From NCBI RefSeq assembly GCF_007990265.1, contig NZ_BJWH01000001.1:186001-250000 (forward strand): a stretch of 64,000 nucleotides of DNA, written 5' to 3'. Position numbers and translations under genes: made by a program. Position 1 is the first letter of the stretch. Each line of letters starts with the position of its first letter. The notes beneath the pieces were generated by a model. It saw nothing but the letters and a program-made list of their open reading frames with translations, did not search any database and had not been told where the DNA came from. Source of the stretch: Cellulomonas terrae. GTDB lineage: Bacteria; Actinomycetota; Actinomycetes; Actinomycetales; Cellulomonadaceae. Positions 1 through 8,239 of this stretch are shown here, piece after piece.

Positions 1-521
1 TGACCTCGACACGCGACACCCTGGTCCGGGAGCTCTACCTGATGCGGTTCAGCTGGGCCATGCAGGACTTCCCGAAGGACAAGCAGGTGGTCCGCGAGCT
101 CCGCTCCGAGATCGACGTGGCGGCGTCCGAGGTCGGCATGCGCCAGGCGGTCGCGGACCTCGGCCACCCGCGGGTGCTCGCCGACGGCTACCTGAGCGAG
201 CTCCGCCGGCCGGTGCCGCGCTGGACCACCGGAGCGGTCTGGGGCGCGCTGGCCGTCGGCGCCGTGGCGTACCTGGCCGTCGCGTACGCCATCGGGACGA
301 TGGACACGATCGGGCAGATGGGCGGCGGCACGCTCGAGCGCGCGTTCCTCGGCGCGACGACCACGTTCACCCACGACGACGACGCGATGTCCGTCGCCTC
401 GACGTTCACCTGGCAGGTCCTCGTGTTCTACGCGTGCGTGTTCACGGTGCCGTTCCTGCTGGGTGCGCGCGTGTGGCGCGCCTGGGCCAAGGCACCCGTC
501 GGGCGGCCCGTCGCAGCCTGA
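1..521 (+). CDS. HAAS-type cytosolic helical domain membrane protein, 5' end cut by window
   Basis: The frame is open from the first bases of the window. The first two bases are TG, so the start codon probably begins one base outside. About the first 60 residues are charged and helical, like the HAAS / DUF1700 N-terminal domain of small actinobacterial membrane proteins that sit beside PadR regulators. Two hydrophobic stretches follow, at roughly residues 77-98 and 137-155 of the full protein, with a short extracytoplasmic segment between. The function is unknown; a PadR-type regulator would be expected just upstream, outside the window. It ends 3 bp before the convergent tsaD stop. Confidence 0.6.
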   Translation, partial: TSTRDTLVRELYLMRFSWAMQDFPKDKQVVRELRSEIDVAASEVGMRQAVADLGHPRVLADGYLSELRRPVPRWTTGAVWGALAVGAVAYLAVAYAIGTMDTIGQMGGGTLERAFLGATTTFTHDDDAMSVASTFTWQVLVFYACVFTVPFLLGARVWRAWAKAPVGRPVAA

Positions 522-524
522 CGG

Positions 525-1565
525 TCAGACGAGGACCTGGGTCAGCGGCATCGAGGAGTCGACGGGCAGGTCCAGCGACGACGGCGGCAGGCCGCGGCGC
601 ACGACCGCCGAGCCGAGCGCCGCGATCATCGCGCCGTTGTCGGTGCAGTAGCGGATCGGCGGGATGCGCAGCGTGATGCCGGCCTCGGCACACCGCTTCG
701 CGGCCATGTCCCGCAGCTGCGAGTTCGCGGAGAACCCGCCGCCGACCACCAGCGTGTCCACACCGTGCGCGCGGCAGGCGGCGATCGTCTTGGCGGTCAG
801 CACGTCGGCGACAGCCTCGGCGAAGGAGGCGGCGACGTCCGGCAGCGGCACCTCCTGACCGGAGTCCTGCCGCGCCTCGACCCACCGCGCGACGGCGGTC
901 TTCAGCCCGGAGAACGAGAAGTCGGCGGCGTGCGCGGCCTGGTCCTTCGCGGCGGTGAGGCCGCGCGGGAAGCGGATCGCCGCCGGGTTCCCCTCCCGCG
1001 CCAGGCGGTCGATGTGCGGGCCGCCCGGGTAGGGCAGCCCCAGCAGCCGGCCGACCTTGTCGAACGCCTCCCCCGCGGCGTCGTCGAGCGTCGAGCCGAG
1101 CTCCGTGACGCGCACCGTGTCGTCGAGGAGGAGCAGCGACGAGTGACCGCCGGAGACGACGAGCGCCATGACCCGCTCGGGGAACGCGCCGTCGACGAGC
1201 TCGTCGACGACCGCGTGACCGATCACGTGGTTGACGCCGTACAGCGGCTTGTCGAGGGCGAGCGCGAGCGCCTTGGCGGCGGAGGCTCCGACGGTCAGGG
1301 GGCCGACGAGCCCGGGGCCGGCCGTGACCGCGATCGCGTCGACCGCGCCGAGGGAGACGTTGGCGGTGGCCAGCGCCCGCTCGATCGTCGGCACCATGGC
1401 CTCGAGGTGGGCGCGTGACGCGATCTCCGGGATGATCCCGCCGAACCGCGCGTGCTCGTCGACCGAGCTGGCGACGGCGTCGACCAGCAGGTCGTAGCCG
1501 CGCACGAGGGCGACGCCGGTCTCGTCGCACGAGGTCTCGATCCCGAGGACGAGGGGGTCTGCCAT
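525..1565 (-). CDS. tsaD: tRNA N6-threonylcarbamoyltransferase TsaD
   Basis: 346 aa, the usual length for TsaD, which transfers threonylcarbamoyl from TC-AMP to A37 of ANN-decoding tRNAs together with TsaB and TsaE. The N-terminal ASKHA nucleotide-binding motif [10 protein letters not shown] is at residues 8-17. The metal-ligand pair H113 and H117 lies in VNHVIGH, and a VVSGGHSS motif follows. An upstream in-frame extension exists, but ATG 1565 starts exactly at the family N-terminus and sits 6 nt after a TATCCT box, so a leaderless start is likely. Its partners tsaB and tsaE lie about 2 kb away on the same strand, separated by a divergent nitroreductase gene. Confidence 0.96.
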   Translation of the reverse strand: MADPLVLGIETSCDETGVALVRGYDLLVDAVASSVDEHARFGGIIPEIASRAHLEAMVPTIERALATANVSLGAVDAIAVTAGPGLVGPLTVGASAAKALALALDKPLYGVNHVIGHAVVDELVDGAFPERVMALVVSGGHSSLLLLDDTVRVTELGSTLDDAAGEAFDKVGRLLGLPYPGGPHIDRLAREGNPAAIRFPRGLTAAKDQAAHAADFSFSGLKTAVARWVEARQDSGQEVPLPDVAASFAEAVADVLTAKTIAACRAHGVDTLVVGGGFSANSQLRDMAAKRCAEAGITLRIPPIRYCTDNGAMIAALGSAVVRRGLPPSSLDLPVDSSMPLTQVLV

Positions 1566-1571
1566 GCGCCC

Positions 1572-1577
1572 AGGATA
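1572..1577 (-). promoter_or_regulatory. -10 box TATCCT of tsaD (leaderless)
   Basis: On the minus strand TATCCT is followed by GGGCGC and then the tsaD ATG. A TANNNT box 6-7 nt before the start codon is the usual actinobacterial leaderless arrangement. No Shine-Dalgarno sequence precedes this ATG. Confidence 0.6.
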
Positions 1578-1627
1578 GGCGGGCGCGACGCTGTGACGAT
1601 CGCCACCCCACTCCCCGGAACATCGGC

Positions 1628-1651
1628 GAGTGGTTGATGCTTCAACCACTC
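1628..1651. promoter_or_regulatory. Perfect 10-bp inverted repeat abutting the nitroreductase start
   Basis: GAGTGGTTGA and TCAACCACTC flank TGCT, a 24-bp near-perfect dyad ending one base before ATG 1652. Its core TTGATGCTTCAA resembles operators of MarR-type redox or quinone sensors. It lies where RNA polymerase or ribosomes must enter, so it is probably a repressor site. Pairing in mRNA is also possible if transcription starts upstream. Confidence 0.6.
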
Positions 1652-2293
1652 ATGACCACTGACATCACCGTCCTCGACGGCCTCGACTTCCCGACGCCCG
1701 GACTGGCCGTCGCGGACGACGTCGCCGACCTCCTCTTCCGCGAGGCGCGCACCGCCGCCACGTTCACCCCCGACGAGGTCAGCGACGAGCAGATCGCCGC
1801 CGTCTACGACCTGGTCAAGTGGGGCCCGACCGCCCTCAACACGATCCCCCTGCGCCTCCTGGTCGTCCGCACGCCCGAGGCCCGTCAGCGCCTCGCCGCG
1901 CACATGAGCGAGGGCAACCGCGACCGCGTCCTGGCCGCCCCCGTCTCGCTCGTCCTGGCGGCCGACACCGGCTTCCACACCCACATCCCGACCCTCGCGC
2001 CGCACATGGCCGCACTCGCCGACGCGCTCGAGGGCCAGCCCGAGCAGCGCGAGTCGATGGCTCGCACCAACGCACTCATCCAGGCCGGGTACCTGATCGT
2101 GGGCCTGCGCGCAGCCGGCCTGGCGGCGGGCCCGATGGGCGGCATGGACACCGACGCCATCGACCAGGAGTTCTTCGCCGACAACGGCTGGAAGTCGCTC
2201 CTCGTCGTCAACGTCGGGCACGTCGAGGGCGCCGGGACGCACCGGCCGCGCGCCGAGCGGCTCGGCTACGCGCAGGCGTCGCTGACCGTCTGA
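1652..2293 (+). CDS. Nitroreductase family protein, RutE/HadB-like (malonic semialdehyde reductase family)
   Basis: 213 aa from ATG 1652. The signature WGPTALNTIPLR (about residues 57-68) is the FMN-binding motif of the HadB/RutE branch of NADPH-dependent nitroreductases, and the C-terminal GMDTDAIDQEFF region also fits. E. coli RutE reduces malonic semialdehyde, but no other rut genes are nearby, so a general role in quinone, nitro or aldehyde reduction is as likely. An alternative ATG at 1637 lies inside the dyad at 1628-1651. The gene is alone on the plus strand between two minus-strand operons and converges on sseA with a 7-bp gap. Confidence 0.82.
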   Translation: MTTDITVLDGLDFPTPGLAVADDVADLLFREARTAATFTPDEVSDEQIAAVYDLVKWGPTALNTIPLRLLVVRTPEARQRLAAHMSEGNRDRVLAAPVSLVLAADTGFHTHIPTLAPHMAALADALEGQPEQRESMARTNALIQAGYLIVGLRAAGLAAGPMGGMDTDAIDQEFFADNGWKSLLVVNVGHVEGAGTHRPRAERLGYAQASLTV

Positions 2294-2300
2294 CCCGCCC

Positions 2301-3125
2301 CTACGCCGTCCCGGTCGCGACCGGCCGGGACGGGTCGTTCGACCACTGCGACCACGAGCCCGGGTACAGCGCGGCCTCGACACCGATCGACGCCAGCGCG
2401 GCGACCTCGTGCGCGGCCGTGACGCCGGACCCGCAGTACACCGCGACCGGCCCCACGAGCGACGCGAACCGCTCCCGCAGGGCGGCGTCGGACAGGAACG
2501 CGCCGTCGGGCCCGAGGTTCCCGGCCGTGGGCACCGAGCGCGCGCCGGGGATGTGGCCCGCGCGGGGGTCGACGGGCTCGACGTCACCGGCGTACCGCTC
2601 GGCCGCGCGCGCGTCGAGCAGCGAGCCGTCCCACGCGGCCGCCTGGTCGGCGTCAATCGTCGCGAGCGACCCCGGCTCCAGGACGACGTCCCCGGGCTCC
2701 GGCGTCACGGACCCCGCCTCGAGCGGCAGCCCGGCAGCGGACCAGGCGGCGAGGCCGCCGTCGAGCAGCCGCACGTCGCGCACGCCCGCCCAGCGCAGCA
2801 GCCACCACGCGCGGGCTGCGGACGTCCCGCCGACCGCGTCGTACGCGACGACGGGCCGATCGGCCGTGACGCCCCACCGGCGAGCGGCGGCCTCCAACGC
2901 GGCGAGGTCGGGCAGCGGGTGCCGGCCCTCGAGCGGGGACGCCGGCGCGGCCAGCTCGGTCTCCAGGTCCACGAACACGGCGCCCGGCAGGTGCCCCTCG
3001 AGGTAGCGGTCGTGACCGTCCGTCTGCCCCAGCGCCCAGCGCACGTCGAGCAGGACCGGCGGGTCGCCGCCGACCAGGGCCGCGTGCAGCGCGACGGCGT
3101 CCACGATGACCGCGTCCCTCGTCAT
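2301..3125 (-). CDS. sseA: Thiosulfate/3-mercaptopyruvate sulfurtransferase (double rhodanese)
   Basis: 274 aa with two rhodanese domains. The first (about 1-130) is inactive; the second carries the persulfide Cys in YCGSGVTA near residue 229. The CGSGVTA loop is of the mercaptopyruvate sulfurtransferase type rather than the basic CRKGVT type. The ATG overlaps the rimI stop (ATGA), so it is the last gene of the alr-tsaE-tsaB-rimI operon. The link to tRNA modification is positional only. Confidence 0.9.
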   Translation of the reverse strand: MTRDAVIVDAVALHAALVGGDPPVLLDVRWALGQTDGHDRYLEGHLPGAVFVDLETELAAPASPLEGRHPLPDLAALEAAARRWGVTADRPVVAYDAVGGTSAARAWWLLRWAGVRDVRLLDGGLAAWSAAGLPLEAGSVTPEPGDVVLEPGSLATIDADQAAAWDGSLLDARAAERYAGDVEPVDPRAGHIPGARSVPTAGNLGPDGAFLSDAALRERFASLVGPVAVYCGSGVTAAHEVAALASIGVEAALYPGSWSQWSNDPSRPVATGTA

Positions 3126-3592
3126 CCGGCCTCCTCCTGACCACGCAAGTCCAGCCGCATGGTCCACGCGTCGATGTTCCCCGGCTGGTAGTACCCCCGG
3201 CGCTTGCCGAGCCGTTCGAAGCCGACGCTCTCGTACAGGTGCAGCGCGGCGAGGTTGTCCACCCGCACCTCGAGGAGCACGACGGCCGCGCCGACCTCCC
3301 GGGCCCGGTCCAGCAGGTTCGCGAGCATCAGCCGGCCCAGACCTTGCCCCTGGAAGCGCTCGTCCGTGCCGATCGTCATCACCTGCGCGTCGAACCCGTC
3401 GAACCACAGCCCCGCGTACCCGACGAGCTCTCCGCCGACCGTCGCTCCCACGTACCACCGGCCGGGGCCGACGATCTCCGCGGCGAGGCTCTCGGGGGAC
3501 CAGGCGGCCGGGCCGAACAGCTCGACCTCCATGCGCTCCAGGGCGGGCAGGTCCGCGGGAGTCAGGGCGCGGACCTCGACCTCCGAGCTCAT
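3122..3592 (-). CDS. rimI: Ribosomal protein S18 alanine N-acetyltransferase RimI
   Basis: 156-aa GNAT acetyltransferase. The acetyl-CoA pyrophosphate loop RFQGQGLGRL lies at about residues 79-88. The C-terminal YYQPGNIDAWTMRL motif is typical of RimI, which acetylates the N-terminal Ala of S18 and other proteins. The start overlaps the tsaB stop by 4 bp (ATGA) and its own stop overlaps sseA. The tsaB-rimI pairing is conserved across bacteria and supports the assignment. Confidence 0.93.
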   Translation of the reverse strand: MSSEVEVRALTPADLPALERMEVELFGPAAWSPESLAAEIVGPGRWYVGATVGGELVGYAGLWFDGFDAQVMTIGTDERFQGQGLGRLMLANLLDRAREVGAAVVLLEVRVDNLAALHLYESVGFERLGKRRGYYQPGNIDAWTMRLDLRGQEEAG

Positions 3593-4308
3593 CCCAGCAC
3601 GCGCTTGCGCGCGGCCTGCGGCACCGCGTCGGGCCGGCGCAGGTAGAGCGGCTCGGTACCGAGCGCCTGTCCGCTCGCCAGCCGGTCCAGCGCCAGTCGC
3701 GCCAGCTCGGCCGGGTCGGGGTCGAGGAGGGCCGGCGCGTCGAGGTCGGGGCGGGCGCCGGCTCTCCCGACGTCAGGGCGGTCGGCGAGCACGTCGGCGT
3801 AGAGCAGCGCCCCGCGTCCCACGGCGAGCGCCCCGCGCGTGCGGGCGTCGGCAGCCACGTCGGCGGCTGCGGCGACCTCCGGCGCGACGAGCACCTCGAT
3901 CCGTCCCGTCTCGACGAGCCGGTACAGCGACCAGTACACCTCGCGCCGTCGCGCGTCCGTGGCGACGAGCACGTCCGTCCCCGCGGGCAGGACGCGCGAC
4001 GCCCGCAGCGCCACGGCGTCGAGGCTCGGGACCCCGTGCGTCGGGATGCCGAGCGCCAGCGCGAGGGTCCGCGCGGTGACGAGCCCGACGCGCAGCCCGG
4101 TGAAGGGCGCGGGGCCGGTGCCGACCACGACGGACGTGAGGTCGCGCCGGTCCACCCCCGCATCGGCGAGGACGGCCGCGATCATCGGGGTGAGCAGCTC
4201 CGCGTGGTGCCGCTGCTGCGCGTCGGAGCGCTCGGCCAGCAGGGCGCCGGCGTCGTCGGTGAGGGCCACCGCGACCGCGGCGGAGGTGTCGAGGGCGAGG
4301 ACGGGCAC
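3589..4308 (-). CDS. tsaB: tRNA threonylcarbamoyladenosine biosynthesis protein TsaB
   Basis: 239 aa from GTG 4308, which places the conserved VLALDTSAA motif at residues 3-11. The second signature GTGPAPFTGLRVGL follows near residue 77. TsaB is the inactive ASKHA paralogue that scaffolds TsaD in the t6A complex. The upstream GTG gives a 4-bp gap to tsaE. Codons further upstream are open but have no homology to the family. Confidence 0.94.
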   Translation of the reverse strand: MPVLALDTSAAVAVALTDDAGALLAERSDAQQRHHAELLTPMIAAVLADAGVDRRDLTSVVVGTGPAPFTGLRVGLVTARTLALALGIPTHGVPSLDAVALRASRVLPAGTDVLVATDARRREVYWSLYRLVETGRIEVLVAPEVAAAADVAADARTRGALAVGRGALLYADVLADRPDVGRAGARPDLDAPALLDPDPAELARLALDRLASGQALGTEPLYLRRPDAVPQAARKRVLG

Positions 4309-4312
4309 GAGC

Positions 4313-4843
4313 TCAGCCTGCCACCGGGTCGGCGTCGGGCAGCGCGACGTCCGCCCAGCGTGCACCGACGGGCCGGACGGTGACGACGCGCTCTCCCGCG
4401 GCGGCGTCGTCGAGGTCGTCGTCGGCGAGCGCTCCCCCGCGCGGTCGCTGCAGCGTGATCTCGAGGCGGTCCTGCGCGAGCGACTCGACCCAGCCCTCGC
4501 CCCACTCGACCACCGTCACGGCCTCGTCCAGGCTCGCGTCGAGGTCGAGGGCGTCCACCTCGTCCAGCGAGCCCAGCCGGTAGGCGTCCACGTGCACGAG
4601 CGTCGGGCCGCGCGAGCCGTCGGGGCGCGCGACGGGCGGGTGCTCGCGGGCGATGATGAACGTCGGCGACGCGACCTGACCGCGCACCTGGAGACCGGCA
4701 CCGATGCCCTGCGTCAGCGTGGTCTTGCCGGCCCCGAGGTCCCCGGTGAGCACGACGAGGTCGCCGGCGCGCAGGACCTCCGCGAGCGCGCGGCCGTACG
4801 CCCGGGTGGCGTCGGCGTCCTGAAGCGTGACCGTGACGCTCAC
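4313..4843 (-). CDS. tsaE: tRNA threonylcarbamoyladenosine biosynthesis ATPase TsaE
   Basis: 176 aa with Walker A GDLGAGKTTLTQ at about residues 34-45, then the SPTF motif and a VHVDAYRL Walker B region. TsaE drives turnover of the TsaBD complex. The GTG start overlaps the alr stop (GTGA). The family is usually about 150-170 aa; the small excess is an acidic insert near the C-terminus. Confidence 0.94.
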   Translation of the reverse strand: MSVTVTLQDADATRAYGRALAEVLRAGDLVVLTGDLGAGKTTLTQGIGAGLQVRGQVASPTFIIAREHPPVARPDGSRGPTLVHVDAYRLGSLDEVDALDLDASLDEAVTVVEWGEGWVESLAQDRLEITLQRPRGGALADDDLDDAAAGERVVTVRPVGARWADVALPDADPVAG

Positions 4844-6003
4844 GGGGCCGTCCCCTCGCTGTCGACGTGCACCCGGGGCACGCGTGCACCGATCCTCGTG
4901 ACGATCTCGTAGGAGATGGTCCCGGCGGCCACCGCCCAGTCCTGCGCCGTCGGTCCGCCGTCGCGACCGTTCCCGAACAGCTCGACGCGCGCCCCCGCCT
5001 GCTCGGTCGCGTCGGGACCCAGGTCGACGACGACCTGGTCCATGCAGACGCGCCCGGCGACGCCGATCGTGCGGCCGCCGACGCGCACCGGGCCGCCGGG
5101 CTGCTCCTGCGTGCCCGACGCGTGCCGCGGGATCCCGTCGGCGTAGCCGAGCGGCACGAGTCCGAGGACCGTGTCGTGCGTCGTGACGTACTGGTGCGCG
5201 TACGAGACGCCGTGCCCGCCCGGCACCCGCTTCACGTTCGCGAGCTCCGCCTCCAGCGTCATGGCCGGCACGAGACCGTAGTCGTCGTGCCCCCCGAGCT
5301 GCGGGACGGGTGACAGGCCGTAGACCGCGATGCCCGGTCGCACGAGGTCGTAGTGCACGGCGGGGGTGGTCAGCGTCGCGGCGGAGTTGGCCAGGTGCCG
5401 GACCTCGAGCCCGACCCCGGCGGCGTCGACGGTGCGCAGGGCGTCGGCGAACACCTCGCCCTGGTGCTTGACGGTCGGGTGCTCCGGCTCGTCGGCGAAC
5501 GCGAGGTGGCTCCAGAGCCCGACGACCTCCACGGCACCCTCGGCCCGCAGGCGCAGGACCTCCGGCAGGAGCGCGGCGAGGTCGGCCGGGGTGAGCCCGT
5601 TTCGGCCGAGACCGGTGTCCACCTTGAGGTGCGCCCGGGCGGGACGGCCGGCGGCGCGCGCGGCCGCGGCGAGCTCGGCGAGCGCCCACGGCGCGGACAC
5701 CGACACGTCGACGTCGGCCTCGACGGCCTCCCGCAGCGGTGCACCGGGCGCGTAGAGCCACGTGAGCACGCGGGCCCCGGTGATCCCGCCGCGCCGCAGC
5801 GCGAGCGCCTCGTCGACCTGCGCGGCACCGAGCCACGTCGCGCCCCCGGCGACAGCGGCGGCGGCGGTCGGCAGGAGGCCGTGGCCGTAGCCGTCGGCCT
5901 TCACGACGGCCATCACCTGCGCGGTGGGGGCGTGCGCGGCCAGCGACCGGACGTTGGATCGGACGGCTGCGAGGTCGACGACGGCACGGGCGGGGTAGCT
6001 CAC
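4840..6003 (-). CDS. alr: Alanine racemase
   Basis: 387 aa, fold-type III PLP enzyme making D-alanine for peptidoglycan. The PLP lysine is K35 in KADGYGHG. The second catalytic base is the Tyr of GVSYAHQY near residue 271. VCMDQVVVDLG, also conserved, is near residue 318. Start GTG 6003 is preceded by GAGACT and a 7-nt gap, compatible with leaderless initiation. It heads the alr-tsaE-tsaB-rimI-sseA operon, the order usual in actinobacteria. Confidence 0.97.
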   Translation of the reverse strand: MSYPARAVVDLAAVRSNVRSLAAHAPTAQVMAVVKADGYGHGLLPTAAAAVAGGATWLGAAQVDEALALRRGGITGARVLTWLYAPGAPLREAVEADVDVSVSAPWALAELAAAARAAGRPARAHLKVDTGLGRNGLTPADLAALLPEVLRLRAEGAVEVVGLWSHLAFADEPEHPTVKHQGEVFADALRTVDAAGVGLEVRHLANSAATLTTPAVHYDLVRPGIAVYGLSPVPQLGGHDDYGLVPAMTLEAELANVKRVPGGHGVSYAHQYVTTHDTVLGLVPLGYADGIPRHASGTQEQPGGPVRVGGRTIGVAGRVCMDQVVVDLGPDATEQAGARVELFGNGRDGGPTAQDWAVAAGTISYEIVTRIGARVPRVHVDSEGTAP

Positions 6004-6027
6004 GGCGCCCAGTCTCGCACCGTGATG

Positions 6028-6642
6028 TCAGGCGAGCCGAACGACGACGTCGGCGCGGACGGCCGTCGCCGCGACGAGACGGGCGTTCTTCTCGTCGGGC
6101 CCGTGCGACCACGCACGCGCCGCCTCGGGCGACTTGCCGAACGCCTCGTGCCGGGCCACCAGCCGGCTCAGCCGCAGCGCGTCGTCGGGCGCCAGGAACC
6201 ACGACTCGTCCAGCAGAGCGGCGACGGGACCGAAGCCGTGCTCGTCGAGCAGCAGGTAGTTCCCCTCGACGACGACCAGCCGGGCCTCGGGCGGCACCGC
6301 GATGGCGCCGGCGACGGGATTGCGCAGCTCGCGCCGGTACTCGGGTGCGTAGACGGTCCTGCGGGGGTCTCGCAGGCGCGTGAGCAGTGCGACGAACCCG
6401 TCGGCGTCGAACGTGTCCGGCGCGCCCTTGCGGTCCGCTCGCCCGATCCGCTCCAGCTCCGTCTGCGCCAGGTGGAACCCGTCCATCGGCACGACGACCG
6501 CGGCAGGTCCCACGGCGGCGGCCACCTGTGCGGCGACCGTCGACTTGCCGGCCCCGGGTGCGCCGACGATGCCCAGGACCCGCCGCGGTCCGCCCGCCAG
6601 GAGCGCCTCGACGCGGGCGAGGAGGTCGGGGGTCAGCGTCAC
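6028..6642 (-). CDS. P-loop nucleoside/nucleotide kinase family protein (uridine-kinase-like)
   Basis: 204 aa. Walker A GAPGAGKST is at about residues 27-35, followed by a PMDGFHL motif and a VVEGNYLLL strand, as in the phosphoribulokinase/uridine kinase/pantothenate kinase superfamily. It is shorter than true Udk or CoaA and resembles the small actinobacterial members annotated as nucleoside or fructose-type kinases. The substrate cannot be read from sequence. GTG start overlaps the nnr stop (GTGA), so it is translated with the metabolite-repair enzyme upstream. Confidence 0.8.
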   Translation of the reverse strand: MTLTPDLLARVEALLAGGPRRVLGIVGAPGAGKSTVAAQVAAAVGPAAVVVPMDGFHLAQTELERIGRADRKGAPDTFDADGFVALLTRLRDPRRTVYAPEYRRELRNPVAGAIAVPPEARLVVVEGNYLLLDEHGFGPVAALLDESWFLAPDDALRLSRLVARHEAFGKSPEAARAWSHGPDEKNARLVAATAVRADVVVRLA

Positions 6643-8132
6643 CGGCCCAGCAGCTCCGCGATGGTGCCCGGCAGCGCGTCGGCGACGGCCTGCGCCGAGA
6701 TCGGGCCACCGGGGTTGGCCCGGTGGGCCGCGCGGCCGTGCACCAACGCGGCCGTGGCCGCGAGCGCGGCGGCGAGCGTCGGGTCCTCGTGGACGGCGTC
6801 GACGGATCCGGCCAGCAGCGCGCCCAGCAGCCCTGCCAGCACGTCCCCCGCTCCCGCGGTCGCCAGCCACGCGGGGGCGTCGGCCTGCGCGTAGGCGGCA
6901 CCGTGGGCGCCCGCGACGACCGTCACCGGGCCCTTGAGCAGCACCGTCGCACCGGTCAGCTCGTGCGCACGCCGCGCCCACCGCAAGGGGTCCGCCTCGA
7001 CCCCGGCCCGGTCGACGTCCTCGCCGCGCTGCACCAGGACCCGTGCGAGCTCGCCGGCGTGCGGGGTCAGCACCGCGTGGGGGCCCACCCGAGCCGGGAG
7101 GAGCTCGAGGGCACCCGCGTCCACGACGGCCGCCTCGCCGCGCTCCAGCACGTGCTCGAACGCGTACCCGATGCGTCGCCGCTGCCCCGCGTCGTCCGGC
7201 GAGACCCCCGGCCCGAACACCCACGCCTGCACGCGTCCGTGGCCCACCACGACCTCCGGGTGGGCGGCCACGACCACGTCTCCGACGTCGCCGAGGTACC
7301 GCACCATGCCGACACCGGCCCGCACGGCGGCGCTCGTCGTGAGCACCGCCGCCCCCGGGTACGCGCGGGAGCCCGCCACGACGCCGAGGACGCCGCGCGT
7401 GTACTTGTGCTCGTCGCGCGTCGGCACGGGCCACAGGTCCGCGACGTCGCCGGGCTCGAGCCGCACCACCGCGGGCGCCCCCGGCAGGTCGAGCCCGAGG
7501 TCCACCAGCTCGACGCGTCCGGCGGCGTGCGTGCCGGGCGGCAGCAGGAGGCCGGGCTTGAGCGCGCCGAACGCCACCGTCAGGTCGGCGTCCAGGACGG
7601 TCCCGTCCCGTCGGCCGTCGTCGACCCCGAGGCCCGACGGCACGTCGACCGCGACCACGTACGGACGCCCGCGGTCCAGGAGCGCCCGGACGAGGTCGCC
7701 CGCCGTCCCTCGCAGGCCGGCGCCGTCCGAGCCGATGCCGAGCAGCCCGTCCAGCACCAGGTCGGCGCCGGCTGCGAGCGCCGCGCCCTCGTCGACGGAC
7801 CCGTCGGCCGGCAGCACCTGCCCACCGGCCCGCCGGAGGGCGGCCAGGCCCTCCTCGTGGACACGCGACCCCGTCAGCACGGCATGGACCTCGACGCCAC
7901 GCCGCGCCAGCAGCGCGCCCGCGTGCAGGGCGTCCCCACCGTTGTTGCCCGGTCCCGCCAGCACCACCACGCGTGCGCCCGCGACCGTGCCACGCAGCTC
8001 GCGCAGCACCGCGGTCGAGCGCACGTGCAGGGCGAACGCGGCGCGCTCCATCAGGGGGACGCCGAGCGCCAGCAGCGGTTCTTCCGCCGCCCGCACCTGC
8101 GCGGAGGTCCAGGTCTGCAGCACGCTCCTCAT
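6639..8132 (-). CDS. nnr: Bifunctional NAD(P)H-hydrate epimerase / ADP-dependent NAD(P)H-hydrate dehydratase
   Basis: 497 aa, two fused repair enzymes. The N-terminal YjeF_N domain (about 1-215) has GPGNNGGDAL and VDVPSGLGVDDG; the C-terminal ribokinase-like domain has LTPHAGELARVL and TAGAGDVLAGLLG. Together they epimerise and dehydrate hydrated NAD(P)H. It forms a two-gene operon with the following P-loop kinase and is divergent from the LLM oxidoreductase 107 bp away. Confidence 0.93.
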   Translation of the reverse strand: MRSVLQTWTSAQVRAAEEPLLALGVPLMERAAFALHVRSTAVLRELRGTVAGARVVVLAGPGNNGGDALHAGALLARRGVEVHAVLTGSRVHEEGLAALRRAGGQVLPADGSVDEGAALAAGADLVLDGLLGIGSDGAGLRGTAGDLVRALLDRGRPYVVAVDVPSGLGVDDGRRDGTVLDADLTVAFGALKPGLLLPPGTHAAGRVELVDLGLDLPGAPAVVRLEPGDVADLWPVPTRDEHKYTRGVLGVVAGSRAYPGAAVLTTSAAVRAGVGMVRYLGDVGDVVVAAHPEVVVGHGRVQAWVFGPGVSPDDAGQRRRIGYAFEHVLERGEAAVVDAGALELLPARVGPHAVLTPHAGELARVLVQRGEDVDRAGVEADPLRWARRAHELTGATVLLKGPVTVVAGAHGAAYAQADAPAWLATAGAGDVLAGLLGALLAGSVDAVHEDPTLAAALAATAALVHGRAAHRANPGGPISAQAVADALPGTIAELLGR

Positions 8133-8226
8133 CCTGACGGCTGCGAGCGCATTCGCACGCAGGCGCGGGCACCGATGTCCGATCGCATCGATTCGATCCC
8201 GCCACGCGCGAGCGCTCCCGCGCAGG

Positions 8227-8232
8227 TAACGT
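8227..8232 (+). promoter_or_regulatory. -10 box TAACGT of the LLM oxidoreductase (leaderless)
   Basis: TAACGT is followed by 7 nt and ATG 8240. The same hexamer serves the TetR-CoaA gene. It overlaps the alternative GTG 8231, which argues for ATG 8240 as the true start. Confidence 0.6.
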
Positions 8233-8239
8233 GCCCCGC

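Noticed and set aside
442..1623. Long open frames antisense to or out of frame with tsaD and most other genes, up to 1500 codons opposite rpoC
   Set aside because: High GC makes antisense frames stay open. Their translations are Arg/Ala/Gly/Pro-rich or mirror the real gene, have no family motifs and no ribosome-binding sites.
2301..4163. A 620-codon minus-strand frame spanning sseA and parts of rimI and tsaB
   Set aside because: Only its 3' part from 3125 is sseA. The upstream part is an out-of-frame reading of rimI and tsaB, which have their own motifs and ATGA junctions.
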